A stretch of DNA of 34,413 bases from Clostridia bacterium (GTDB taxonomy: Bacteria; Bacillota; Clostridia; Christensenellales; Aristaeellaceae): contig JAFWQU010000016.1 in the NCBI GenBank assembly GCA_017508975.1, forward strand, positions 1 through 34,413. Direction: 5' to 3'. The position numbers were made by a program, and so were the translations under genes. Shown here one piece after another: positions 23,675 to 31,824 of the stretch (within the stretch, counting starts at the first letter, position 1; each line of letters begins with the position of its first letter). Below the pieces are notes generated by a model. The model was given only the letters and a program-made list of their open reading frames with translations. It was not told where the DNA came from and ran no database searches.

Positions 23675-25630
23675 ATGAGAAAATGGACGGCTTTCGGACT
23701 CACGCTCCTGTGCTGCTGCCTGCTGGCCGCGGCGGGAAGCGCGGAGCTGCTGGGCTGCCGCACGCACGCCGGGGAGCTGGACGAGGCGGGCCGGCTGTCC
23801 CTGGCGGGCTGCAGCGAGCACGGGGAGACCCTGCCGAACGGGATGTCCGGCGTCCGCCAGGCGGTGGTCTGGGACCATGCCACGGCGGTGCTGCACGAGA
23901 ATGGCCAGGTCACGCTCTGGGGCGACCACGGCTTTGACACGGCGGAGGTCAGCGGCTGGCGGAACGTCCGGCAGATCCAGGCCGACGAGGACTGCCTGCT
24001 GGCGGTCACGGCGGAGGGAAGGCTCCGGGCGGTCTGGTCGGAGCGGATTCTGCGGGAGGCCGCGGAGGACAGTGAGGATCTCCGCTACACATGGGTGAAG
24101 GCGCTGGAGAACCAGTGGGTGGTGCGCCTGGCCGCGGCGCCGGACTGGCGCACAATGACGGTGGCGATGCTGGCGGACGGCGAGGTCTGGATCCCGCAAT
24201 ACATGGAGCCCCAGGTGATCCGCCCGGAGAGCCGGGTGGACTGGACGGCGTACCGCAAGGTCATCGTGAGCCACGGCGGCACGCTCTTCGCGCTGGACGA
24301 GGGCGGGCGGCTTTTCCGCCTGACCGCCGACGGGAAATGGGCGTGCATCGCGGCGCAGGCGGCGGACATCGCGGCCGGGTCGGAGATGCTCTGCATCCTG
24401 ACCGTGGACGGCGGGCTCCGCTTCGCGAAGGCGGACGAGGCGTCGATCGCCTGGCGGGACCATCTGTACGATCCCTGGGACGGCACGCGGCTGCCGGACT
24501 GGGAGCACGCGGACGAGATCAGCCTGATGGTCGGCGGGGACTATGTGGTCGTGCGCTGCGGCGACACGCTGGCGGCGGAGGGGACGCTCGGGGAGACGGA
24601 CGCGCTCCCGGCGGTGAGAGCGCAGCTGGAGGGCCCGTCGCCGCTGGTGGAGACCGCCCAGAACGGCTCTTACCTGATCCTGCGGCACATGGACGGCACC
24701 CTGCAGACGATGCGCGTCGACGGCGGGATGTACGCGTTCTCGACCTTCGGCGCGGAGGACGCCCGGAGCCGCGCGCTGCGCTTCGAGGAGGCGGGCGGCC
24801 CGGAGCGGCAGATCCTGCTGCGGGATCTGCGCATGCGGGTCTCCTGGCCCTACGCGGTGTGTTCGGACGGCCGGGTGATCGCGCTGGAGGACGGCGGCAT
24901 CCCTGAGGTGCTGAACTGGGACGGCGTGCGCGGAATCGCCGCGGAGGGTGATCTGGTGCTGGCGGTGCTGGAGGACGGCCTGGTGCGGACCGCCTGGCGC
25001 GGGGAGGACCCGGGGCTGGCGGGCCTGGCCCAGGAGGCGGCGCTCTGGACGGACATGGCGGAGGTCATCGTCTACCACCAGGTGATCGCCGGGGTAACCC
25101 GGGACGGCCGTGTGCGGCTGGCCGGCGCGGTGAAGGCCGAGCCGGACTGGCGGCAGTGGCGGGAGGTGGTCAGTGTCGCGATGACGGGCGGCATCCACTC
25201 CGGCGACTGGCACGAGGAGGTCCATCTCGTCGGCCTGCGCGCGGACGGCACGGTGCTGGGCGAGCTCTGCGGGACGGACCAGGTGGTGAGCCTCTCGGGC
25301 TGCAACCGGGTGATTGCCGCGACGCGGCTGGACGGGAGCGTCACGGTGCAGGGCTGGAACTTCCTGGGCGACTGCATGACCGGGAGCCTGCACGGTGTGC
25401 GCTATTTGGCCTTCTCCGACGAGTTCTACACGCCGGCGTACCTGATCGGCCCGGACGGGCGGGTGTACGAGCCGGGGAACTTCCCGGAGCAGACCGTCGA
25501 GGGCTTTGAAAACCTCACGGACGTGGCCATGCTGATCCCCGTGAACGACTGGGACAACCGATGGCTGGCGCTGTGCTCGGACGGATCGCTGCACGACCAG
25601 GACGGAATCGTCTGGATGCTTGAAAAGTAA
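23675..25630 (+). CDS. Secreted RCC1-like beta-propeller protein
   Basis: A 651-residue protein with a Sec signal peptide (MRKWTAFGLTLLCCCLLAAA, cleavage after GSA). The rest is a series of ~50-residue strands with the recurrent pattern of RCC1-type repeats: HENGQVTLWGDHG, TAEGRLRAVW, LADGEVWI, LDEGGRLFRL, VDGGLRFA, MDGTLQTMR, SDGRVIALEDGG, LEDGLVRTAW, TRDGRVRLAG, RADGTVLGEL, RLDGSVTVQGWN and PDGRVYEPG. It may hold one or two propellers. Such proteins in gut Clostridia are of unknown function, probably binding at the cell surface. It starts 14 bp after mnmE; the ATG at 23675 has GGGAGG upstream. The promoter of the next unit overlaps its last codons. Confidence 0.78.
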   Translation: MRKWTAFGLTLLCCCLLAAAGSAELLGCRTHAGELDEAGRLSLAGCSEHGETLPNGMSGVRQAVVWDHATAVLHENGQVTLWGDHGFDTAEVSGWRNVRQIQADEDCLLAVTAEGRLRAVWSERILREAAEDSEDLRYTWVKALENQWVVRLAAAPDWRTMTVAMLADGEVWIPQYMEPQVIRPESRVDWTAYRKVIVSHGGTLFALDEGGRLFRLTADGKWACIAAQAADIAAGSEMLCILTVDGGLRFAKADEASIAWRDHLYDPWDGTRLPDWEHADEISLMVGGDYVVVRCGDTLAAEGTLGETDALPAVRAQLEGPSPLVETAQNGSYLILRHMDGTLQTMRVDGGMYAFSTFGAEDARSRALRFEEAGGPERQILLRDLRMRVSWPYAVCSDGRVIALEDGGIPEVLNWDGVRGIAAEGDLVLAVLEDGLVRTAWRGEDPGLAGLAQEAALWTDMAEVIVYHQVIAGVTRDGRVRLAGAVKAEPDWRQWREVVSVAMTGGIHSGDWHEEVHLVGLRADGTVLGELCGTDQVVSLSGCNRVIAATRLDGSVTVQGWNFLGDCMTGSLHGVRYLAFSDEFYTPAYLIGPDGRVYEPGNFPEQTVEGFENLTDVAMLIPVNDWDNRWLALCSDGSLHDQDGIVWMLEK

Positions 25631-25648
25631 GTGCGAATCTGATAGAAT
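25620..25648 (+). promoter_or_regulatory. Promoter of the GH112-rhaM-glgB unit
   Basis: TTGAAA (25620-25625), 17-bp spacer, TAGAAT (25643-25648) with TGA before the -10 (extended). It overlaps the 3' end of the RCC1-like gene. No clear operator dyad is seen next to it. Confidence 0.82.
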
Positions 25649-25689
25649 ATCCGCAAAGAGCAAGAAAACCATGCAAGGAGGCCGAGCCT

Positions 25690-27843
25690 ATGAGCACACG
25701 CATGCGCGGCGGTTTTACGCTGCCGGGGGAGGCGGGGTATGAGGCGCTGACCCTCTCCCTGGCGGAGAAGTGGGGCGCCGACGTCATCCGGGACAGCGAC
25801 GGCACCCGCCTGAGCGACGAGATCGTCCGCGCCGGATACGGCATCTACTCCACTATCTGCATCATCCGGCAGCACAACGCTTTCGCGGAGGCGCACCCGG
25901 ACAGCCAGCAGCAGACCTTCCTGTCCTCCGATCCGGTGATGGCCGAGGGGAGCACGCTGATCCTCGACCCGATGGCGGGCTTCTTCCGGGAGCAGTTCGA
26001 GCCGAACACCTCGCCGGCGGCGCTGCGCTACTGGCAGGTCTGGGACCGCACCGCCGGGACGGAGCTGTCCCGGGACTGCTGGACCCTGCGGGAGGACGGG
26101 CGCGTTCAGCTGACCGGCTGCACGCCCTGGCACCGCTATACCGTCTCCTTCCTCGCCTGGCGCATCTGGGAGGAGATCAACATGTACAACCACACGACGA
26201 ACCACTGGACCAGCGAGCACCTGCGGCAGCTGGACCCGCGGCATCCGGAGGCGTGTGCGTACCTGTGCGGCTGGCTGGAGGACTGGTGCCGGGCGAACCC
26301 GGACACCACGGTCGTGCGCTTCACCTCCCTGTTCTACAATTTCGTGTGGATCTTCGGCGAGGATCTCCGGCGGCGGACGCGCTACTGCGACTGGGCGAGC
26401 TATGACTTCACGGTGAGCCCCGCCGCGCTGCAGGCCTTCGAGCAGCAGACCGGGCAGGCGCTCACGGCGGAGGATTTCATCCGACAGGGTCACCTGCAGC
26501 CGACCCACCGGCCGCCGACTCCCGCCAAGCGGGCGTGGATGGACTTCATCCAGGCGTTCGTGGCGGAGAGGGCGAAGGCGCTGGTGGAGATCGTGCACCG
26601 CTATGGCAAGAAAGCCTATGTCTTCTACGACGACAGCTGGGTGGGCCTCGAGCCCAACGGCCCGCGCTTCCGGGAGATCGGCTTCGACGGGCTGATCAAG
26701 TGCATCTTCTCCGGCTTTGAGTGCCGCCTGTGCGCCAACGCGCAGGTGCCCACCCACGAGATCCGGCTGCACCCCTATCTGTTCCCGGTGGGGCTCGGCG
26801 GACTGCCCACCTTCTCGGAGGGCGGACACCCGGAGCGCGACGCGCGAGCCTACTGGGTCAGCGCCCGGCGTGCGCTGGTCCGCAAGCCGGTGGACCGCAT
26901 CGGCTTGGGCGGCTATCTGCACCTGACGGAGGGCTATCCGGCGTTCGTGGACGCCATTGCGGACATCGCCGACGAGTTCCGGCGGATCAAGGCCCTGCAC
27001 GAGGCGGGCGAACCGGAGACGCTGCCGCTGACGGCGGCGGTGCTGACCACCTGGGGCGAACTGCGGGCCTGGACCTGCTCCGGACACTTCCACGAGACCT
27101 ACATGCACCCGCTGATCCACGTGCTGGAGGCGCTCTCCGGGCTGCCGGTGCGGGTGAAATTCCTGACCTTCGCGGAGGCGGCCGACGGCGGGCTGTCCGG
27201 CGTGGACGCGGTGATCAGCGCCGGCCGGGCGGGGGACGCCTGGAGCGGCGGCGAGGCCTGGGCCGATACCCGGCTGGTGGACGCGCTGACGCGCTTCGTC
27301 TGGGAGGGCGGGACCCTGCTGGGGATTGGCGAGCCCTCCGCGCTGCCCGGCGGGGACACCTTCTTCCGGATGGCGCATGTGCTGGGCGTGGACGAGGACA
27401 ACGGCGTCTACGTCTGCCACAGCCCCTGGAGCTGGGAGACGCAGCCGGACGGCACGATCCCGCTGGAAGCCGGGATGCTGGGCGCGAATCCGGCGATCCG
27501 GCTGACCGACGGGGAGGGGCGCGTACTGGCGGAGGCCGCGGGCGCGCCGCAGGCGGTGGTGCATGCCTTTGGAAAGGGCCGGGGCATCTATCTGAGCGAC
27601 TTCCAGTGGAAGCCCGGGCGCGCGCTGGCGCTGCTGCGGCTGCTGAACTGCGGGCGCGGGGAGCTTCCGGGCTGGGTAAGCATGGATCCGCGGGTGGAGA
27701 CCGCCTGGTATCCCGCCTCCGGCACACTGGTGGCCCTGAACAACGCGGACGAGCCGGTGACGCTCACGCTCTGCCCGGACGGAAAACCGGTGCAGCTGGC
27801 GCTGGCGCCGCTGGAGACAAAAATACTGCAGCCAAACGCATGA
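25690..27843 (+). CDS. GH112 phosphorylase, probably D-galactosyl-beta-1,4-L-rhamnose phosphorylase
   Basis: A 717-residue protein matching GH112 along its full length: RGGFTLPGEAGYEALTLSLA at the start, EKWGADVIRDSDGTRLSDEI, YNHTTNHW, FTSLFYNFVWIFGEDLRRR, YDFTVSPAALQAFE, KKAYVFYDDSWVGLEPNG (region of the catalytic Asp) and FRMAHVLGVDEDNG. The architecture is a TIM barrel (~1-435), a Rossmann-like domain (~440-640) and a C-terminal beta domain. GH112 enzymes cleave beta-galactosides with phosphate to give galactose-1-phosphate; acceptors are N-acetylhexosamines or L-rhamnose. The adjacent rhamnose mutarotase favours the rhamnose type, but residues alone do not settle this for me. AAGGAGG precedes the ATG. 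No signal peptide, so it acts in the cytoplasm. Confidence 0.9.
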   Translation: MSTRMRGGFTLPGEAGYEALTLSLAEKWGADVIRDSDGTRLSDEIVRAGYGIYSTICIIRQHNAFAEAHPDSQQQTFLSSDPVMAEGSTLILDPMAGFFREQFEPNTSPAALRYWQVWDRTAGTELSRDCWTLREDGRVQLTGCTPWHRYTVSFLAWRIWEEINMYNHTTNHWTSEHLRQLDPRHPEACAYLCGWLEDWCRANPDTTVVRFTSLFYNFVWIFGEDLRRRTRYCDWASYDFTVSPAALQAFEQQTGQALTAEDFIRQGHLQPTHRPPTPAKRAWMDFIQAFVAERAKALVEIVHRYGKKAYVFYDDSWVGLEPNGPRFREIGFDGLIKCIFSGFECRLCANAQVPTHEIRLHPYLFPVGLGGLPTFSEGGHPERDARAYWVSARRALVRKPVDRIGLGGYLHLTEGYPAFVDAIADIADEFRRIKALHEAGEPETLPLTAAVLTTWGELRAWTCSGHFHETYMHPLIHVLEALSGLPVRVKFLTFAEAADGGLSGVDAVISAGRAGDAWSGGEAWADTRLVDALTRFVWEGGTLLGIGEPSALPGGDTFFRMAHVLGVDEDNGVYVCHSPWSWETQPDGTIPLEAGMLGANPAIRLTDGEGRVLAEAAGAPQAVVHAFGKGRGIYLSDFQWKPGRALALLRLLNCGRGELPGWVSMDPRVETAWYPASGTLVALNNADEPVTLTLCPDGKPVQLALAPLETKILQPNA

Positions 27844-27857
27844 GAGGAGCGGACAGC

Positions 27858-28175
27858 ATGGAACGGTTTGCCTGGAAAGGACGCATCAAACCCGGGATGC
27901 AGGCGGAGTACAAGCGGCGGCATGACGAGATCTGGCCGGAGATGCTGGAACTGCTGAAATCCGCGGGCATCGCCAACTACTCGATCTGGAGCGACGGGAA
28001 CGAGGTCTTCGGCTACTACGAGTGCGAGCAGGGCATCGAATTCGCGGAGCGCACTCAGGCCGGAAGCCCGATCGTGGACCGCTGGAACGACTACATGCAG
28101 GACGTGCTGGAGCTGGAAATGGACCCGGAGACGGGCGCCCAGCCGAAGCTCAGACAGATGTTTTTCATGGCGTGA
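27858..28175 (+). CDS. rhaM: L-rhamnose mutarotase
   Basis: A 105-residue protein of the YiiL/RhaM family: FAWKGRIKPGMQAEYKRRHD with the conserved H and EIWPEM, then KSAGIANYSIW, and DRWNDYMQDVLE. The family interconverts the alpha and beta anomers of L-rhamnose through a His/Tyr/Trp site. The ATG at 27858 has GAGGAG about 9 nt upstream; an ATG at 27840 overlapping the GH112 stop would add six residues. Its place directly after GH112 suggests it processes the rhamnose released by phosphorolysis. RhaA, RhaB and RhaD are not in the window. Confidence 0.93.
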   Translation: MERFAWKGRIKPGMQAEYKRRHDEIWPEMLELLKSAGIANYSIWSDGNEVFGYYECEQGIEFAERTQAGSPIVDRWNDYMQDVLELEMDPETGAQPKLRQMFFMA

Positions 28176-28190
28176 GGGAGGAGAATGAGC

Positions 28191-30239
28191 ATGAGCGAGA
28201 AGAATCTGACGCCCAAGCCGGCGGAACCCAAGCAGGAGATCCCGGAGAGCAGTCTGGGCATCCTCAAGCGCCATCCGGAGCTCAGACCCTGGACCGGCGA
28301 TCTGGAGCTGCGCGATCAGCTGCACACGAAGAAGCGCGCTCAGCTGCTGCCGGAGGGCGGGAGCCTGTCGGACTTTGCCGACGGCCACCTCTACTACGGC
28401 TTCCACAAGCTGGAGGACGGCTGGGTCTACCGCGAATGGGCGCCCGGCGCGGACCAGCTGTATCTGACGGGTGACTTCAACAACTGGCACTGGCTGGACA
28501 CGCCGCTCACGAAGCTCGAGAAGGGCAACTGGGAGGTGAAGCTCCCGGGGGACACGATCCACCAGGGCAGCCGCGTGATGACCATCGTGCGCAACGGCGA
28601 CCGGCTGACGCAGCACCTGCCGCTGTACGCGCGGCGCGTGACCCAGGACTGGGTGTCGCAGAGCTGGTGCTGCGAGGTCTGGGGCGACCAGGACAATTTC
28701 GTCTGGACGGACGCGGATTTCGAAAACACCGAGCCGCCGCTGATCTATGAGGCGCACGTCGGCATGAGCAGCGAGGAGGGCCGCATCGCCACCTACCGCG
28801 AGTTCGCGGACGACCGCCTGCCCTACATCAAGGAGCTGGGCTACAACACCGTGCAGCTCATGGCGATCATGGAGCACCCCTTCTACGGCTCCTTCGGCTA
28901 CCAGGTCAGCAATTTCTTCGCCGCCTCCAGCCGCTATGGCTATCCGGACGAGCTGAAGTATCTGGTGAACAAGGCGCACAGCCTGGGCCTGCGGGTGCTG
29001 CTGGACGTGGTGCACTCCCACGCGGTGGGCAACACGCTGGAGGGCATCAACCTCTTCGACGGCACGTCCTACCAGTTCTTCCACGAAGGCCCCAAGGGCG
29101 ACCACAGCGCCTGGGGCACCAAGTGCTTCAACTACGACAAGCCGGAGGTGCTGCACTTCCTGCTGTCGAACCTGAAGTTCTGGATGCAGGAGTACCACTT
29201 TGACGGCTTCCGCTTCGACGGCGTGACCTCCATGCTCTACCACGACCACGGCCTGGGCACCGCCTTCAGCAAGCTCGACTACTACTTCACCATGAACACG
29301 GACACCGAGGCCGTGACCTATCTGCAATTGGCCAACGAGCTGATCCGGGAGGTCAACCCCAAGGCGCTGAGCATCGCAGAGGACATGTCCGGCATGCCCG
29401 GCATGTGCGAGCCCGTGGCGGACGGCGGCATCGGCTTCGACTACCGGCTGGGCATGGGCCTGCCGGACATGTGGATCCGCCTGGCCAAGGAACGCAGGGA
29501 CGAGGATTGGAACCTCGGGGATATCTGGTATCAGATGACCTTCCGCAACGCGCCGACGGTGGCCTATGTGGAGAGCCATGACCAGGCGCTGGTGGGCGAC
29601 AAGACCATGATGTTCCGCTTTGCCGACGCCGCGATGTACGACCAGATGAACAAGGACTGCCACACGCTGGTCATCGACCGCGCGATGGCGCTGCATAAGA
29701 TGATCCGTCTGCTGACCCTGGCGGCGGGCGGCACCGGCTATCTGAACTTCATGGGCAACGAGTTCGGCCATCCCGAGTGGATCGACTTCCCGCGGCCGGG
29801 CAACGGCAACAGCTTCCACTATTGCCGCCGGCAGTGGAGCCTGATGAGAAACCCGGACCTGAAGTATCAGTATCTGTATCAGTTCGACCACGATATGCTC
29901 GCCGTGATCAAGGAGCACAAGGTGCTCGAGCAGACCTGGCCGACGCTGAACTGGACCCACGAGGCCGAGCACGTGCTGGCCTTCGAGCGCGGCGGACTGC
30001 TGTTTGTGTTCAACTTCTCGCCGGACCGCAGCTATGAGAGCTATCCGATCCCGGTGGACGAGGCCGGCGACTGGCAGATGATCCTCTCCAGCGACGACGC
30101 GGTCTATGGCGGCTGGGCCCGCAACGAGCACGGCCGATTCAGCGCCCTGGCGCCCGGCAAGGAAAAGCCCACCGTCCGCCTCTACCTGCCCGCCCGCACC
30201 TGCGTGGTGCTGGAGCCGGTGAAGGGAAAGAAGGACTGA
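28191..30239 (+). CDS. glgB: 1,4-alpha-glucan branching enzyme, eukaryote-like GH13 subtype
   Basis: A 682-residue enzyme with an N-terminal CBM48-type beta domain (VYREWAPGADQLYLTGDFNN), a GH13 barrel and a C-terminal beta domain. YEAHVGMSSEEGRIATYREF, MEHPFYGSFGYQVSNFFAAS, LGLRVLLDVVHSHAVGN, and FMGNEFGHPEWIDFPRPGNG resemble the plant/animal branching enzymes (GH13_8) rather than the E. coli type. Catalytic residues: nucleophile D343 (GFRFDGVTSM), acid/base E397 (SIAEDMSG), stabiliser D464 (ESHDQAL). The ATG at 28191 is preferred to 28185 because GGGAGGAG is then at 7-8 nt. No other glycogen gene is adjacent, which is unusual; it follows rhaM by 15 bp. Confidence 0.93.
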   Translation: MSEKNLTPKPAEPKQEIPESSLGILKRHPELRPWTGDLELRDQLHTKKRAQLLPEGGSLSDFADGHLYYGFHKLEDGWVYREWAPGADQLYLTGDFNNWHWLDTPLTKLEKGNWEVKLPGDTIHQGSRVMTIVRNGDRLTQHLPLYARRVTQDWVSQSWCCEVWGDQDNFVWTDADFENTEPPLIYEAHVGMSSEEGRIATYREFADDRLPYIKELGYNTVQLMAIMEHPFYGSFGYQVSNFFAASSRYGYPDELKYLVNKAHSLGLRVLLDVVHSHAVGNTLEGINLFDGTSYQFFHEGPKGDHSAWGTKCFNYDKPEVLHFLLSNLKFWMQEYHFDGFRFDGVTSMLYHDHGLGTAFSKLDYYFTMNTDTEAVTYLQLANELIREVNPKALSIAEDMSGMPGMCEPVADGGIGFDYRLGMGLPDMWIRLAKERRDEDWNLGDIWYQMTFRNAPTVAYVESHDQALVGDKTMMFRFADAAMYDQMNKDCHTLVIDRAMALHKMIRLLTLAAGGTGYLNFMGNEFGHPEWIDFPRPGNGNSFHYCRRQWSLMRNPDLKYQYLYQFDHDMLAVIKEHKVLEQTWPTLNWTHEAEHVLAFERGGLLFVFNFSPDRSYESYPIPVDEAGDWQMILSSDDAVYGGWARNEHGRFSALAPGKEKPTVRLYLPARTCVVLEPVKGKKD

Positions 30240-30255
30240 GCGACGGGAGGCCGGC

Positions 30256-31668
30256 ATGAAGCAAATTGTCTGTGAACTGTGCGGATGCACCCGGTTCTCG
30301 AAGGAGGACGGCTGGTTCATCTGCGGCGGCTGCGGGACGCGCTATTCCCAGGCGGAGGCGCGAAATATGCTCCGGGAGGTCCCGGACGCGCCCGGGGCAG
30401 CCGGGCCGGAACCGGCTGCCCCGGTCCAGCCCCCGGAGACCGCCGAGCGCTCGGAAAAGCTGCTCCTGCTCGCAAGGCGGGCGAAGGAGTCCAACGACTC
30501 CGTCACCGCGGCGAAATACTACCAGGAGCTGCTCCTGGAGGAGCCGGAGAACTGGGAGGCAGCCTTCTACACGATCTACTTCGACGCCATGAACGGCAAG
30601 ATCGCCCAGATCGGCGAGGCCGCTGCCCGGGTGAGCAACTCGCTGGACTATGTGTTTGAGCTGATCAAAAAGCGTCCGCGGGAGGAGTGGGAGAAGGACA
30701 GCGTGGAGGTCGTCGGACAGGTGAGTGCGCTGGCGCTGATGCTGAGCAAAAACGCGGCGGACACTATTCGCCAGAACGCTTCCGGACCGCTGTTCTATAC
30801 GACACAAGAGACGAACGCCATGATAGACCGCAATCCCCAGCAGGCGTTCGCAACCCTTATGCTGCTGAAGAAGAACAGAGACGTGGCCGGACCTAACGCC
30901 AACAGCTGGTTTGCGCCGATCGGCAGTATGCTCATCAACCTGGGGGATAAACTCCACCAGGAGATGGGATGGAACTATGGGCAGGTGAAAGCGGTCTATG
31001 ACGTTGCGGCGTCCGCAGTAGGCGTTGCGAGGAATCTGTTGTTCCGACAGGATTCCACGGGCGACGAACTGAAAAAGCATATGGCGGCAATCGGCATGCA
31101 AGATGTCTATGAAACCTACATGCTGGCAAACCAACGTAAGAAAGACGCTGAGTGGAACGCCCAACAGGAGGAGAGGCAGCGAAAGGAACAGGAGCGCGAA
31201 CGGATCCGCCTCTATTGGGAAGAACACACAGAGGAGCGGGACGCGATCGTGGGGGAGGCAGCGGAGCTGCAGCGGCAGGCGGACGGCCTTCAGAAGGAGA
31301 TTTGGAAGCTGGAGGAGGAAACGAACCGGGAAAACCGGGAATTCCGCAAGTCGGCGGGCCCTCTGGAACAGCAGTACAGAGATCTGGAGACACGCATCCG
31401 CGAGAAAGAGCGGGTACGGAATTCGCTGGGACTGTTCAAGGGCAAGGAAAAGCAGCGGTTAACTGACGAGATCGAAAAGTTACGCAAGCAGCAGCCGGAC
31501 GAAACCGACTGGAAGCGGGAGAAGGCCGACCGGGAGCGCGCTTTCCGGGAGCGGACAAAACCTCTGCAGGAAGAGATCAGACAGCTGCGCACATCGTGGG
31601 ATGAACTGAACCGGAAGGCCGACGCCCTGCGGGCAAAGCTCACGCGGATACCGGAGGAGAAAGCTTGA
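30256..31668 (+). CDS. Zinc-ribbon protein with long C-terminal coiled coil
   Basis: A 470-residue protein. N-terminal zinc ribbon C6-x2-C9 with C11, and C23-x2-C26 (CELCGC; FICGGCG), then a Pro/Ala-rich linker, a helix-pair region (EKLLLLARRAKESNDSVTAA; KYYQELLLEEPENWEAAFYT) like a single TPR, a mid domain, and from ~290 a highly charged coiled coil (KKDAEWNAQQEERQRKEQER; REKERVRNSLGLFKGKEKQR). Function unknown; it looks like a scaffold. Base composition of 30800-31200 is visibly less GC-rich than its neighbours. Its TGA stop touches module G. It follows glgB by 16 bp. Confidence 0.72.
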   Translation: MKQIVCELCGCTRFSKEDGWFICGGCGTRYSQAEARNMLREVPDAPGAAGPEPAAPVQPPETAERSEKLLLLARRAKESNDSVTAAKYYQELLLEEPENWEAAFYTIYFDAMNGKIAQIGEAAARVSNSLDYVFELIKKRPREEWEKDSVEVVGQVSALALMLSKNAADTIRQNASGPLFYTTQETNAMIDRNPQQAFATLMLLKKNRDVAGPNANSWFAPIGSMLINLGDKLHQEMGWNYGQVKAVYDVAASAVGVARNLLFRQDSTGDELKKHMAAIGMQDVYETYMLANQRKKDAEWNAQQEERQRKEQERERIRLYWEEHTEERDAIVGEAAELQRQADGLQKEIWKLEEETNRENREFRKSAGPLEQQYRDLETRIREKERVRNSLGLFKGKEKQRLTDEIEKLRKQQPDETDWKREKADRERAFRERTKPLQEEIRQLRTSWDELNRKADALRAKLTRIPEEKA

Positions 31669-31764
31669 TACCAATCTCAAGTAAGAATTGCAAATCAAGA
31701 AAAGGCATGTAACCGAAGGTCCAGGGCGATCGGAAAGCCCTGGTCGCGCCCGCAGGCGCGAAAT
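31668..31764 (+). repeat. Two-hairpin intergenic module, copy G
   Basis: Plus-strand copy starting at the last base of the preceding stop codon: ATACCAATCTCAAGTAAG, CATGTAACCGAAGGT, hairpin 1 CCAGGGC (31721-31727), loop GATCGGAAA, GCCCTGG (31737-31743), hairpin 2 TCGCGCC-CGCA-GGCGCGA (31744-31761). Relative to copy A, the second stem has changed on both sides (GCGGCC/GGCCGC to GCGCC/GGCGC), so pairing is kept. Confidence 0.85.
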
Positions 31765-31824
31765 CCGCTTGTACAAAGCCCATATTCAAACGGAAAACCC
31801 TATGAGCAATAAGGAGGAACCCTG

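Noticed and set aside
22832-25672. 946-codon minus-strand frame antisense to mnmE and the RCC1-like gene
   Set aside because: Low-complexity shadow; mnmE on the plus strand is unambiguous.
27588-30320. 910-codon minus-strand frame antisense to the GH112-rhaM-glgB region
   Set aside because: No ribosome site or domain; the plus strand carries three recognisable enzymes.
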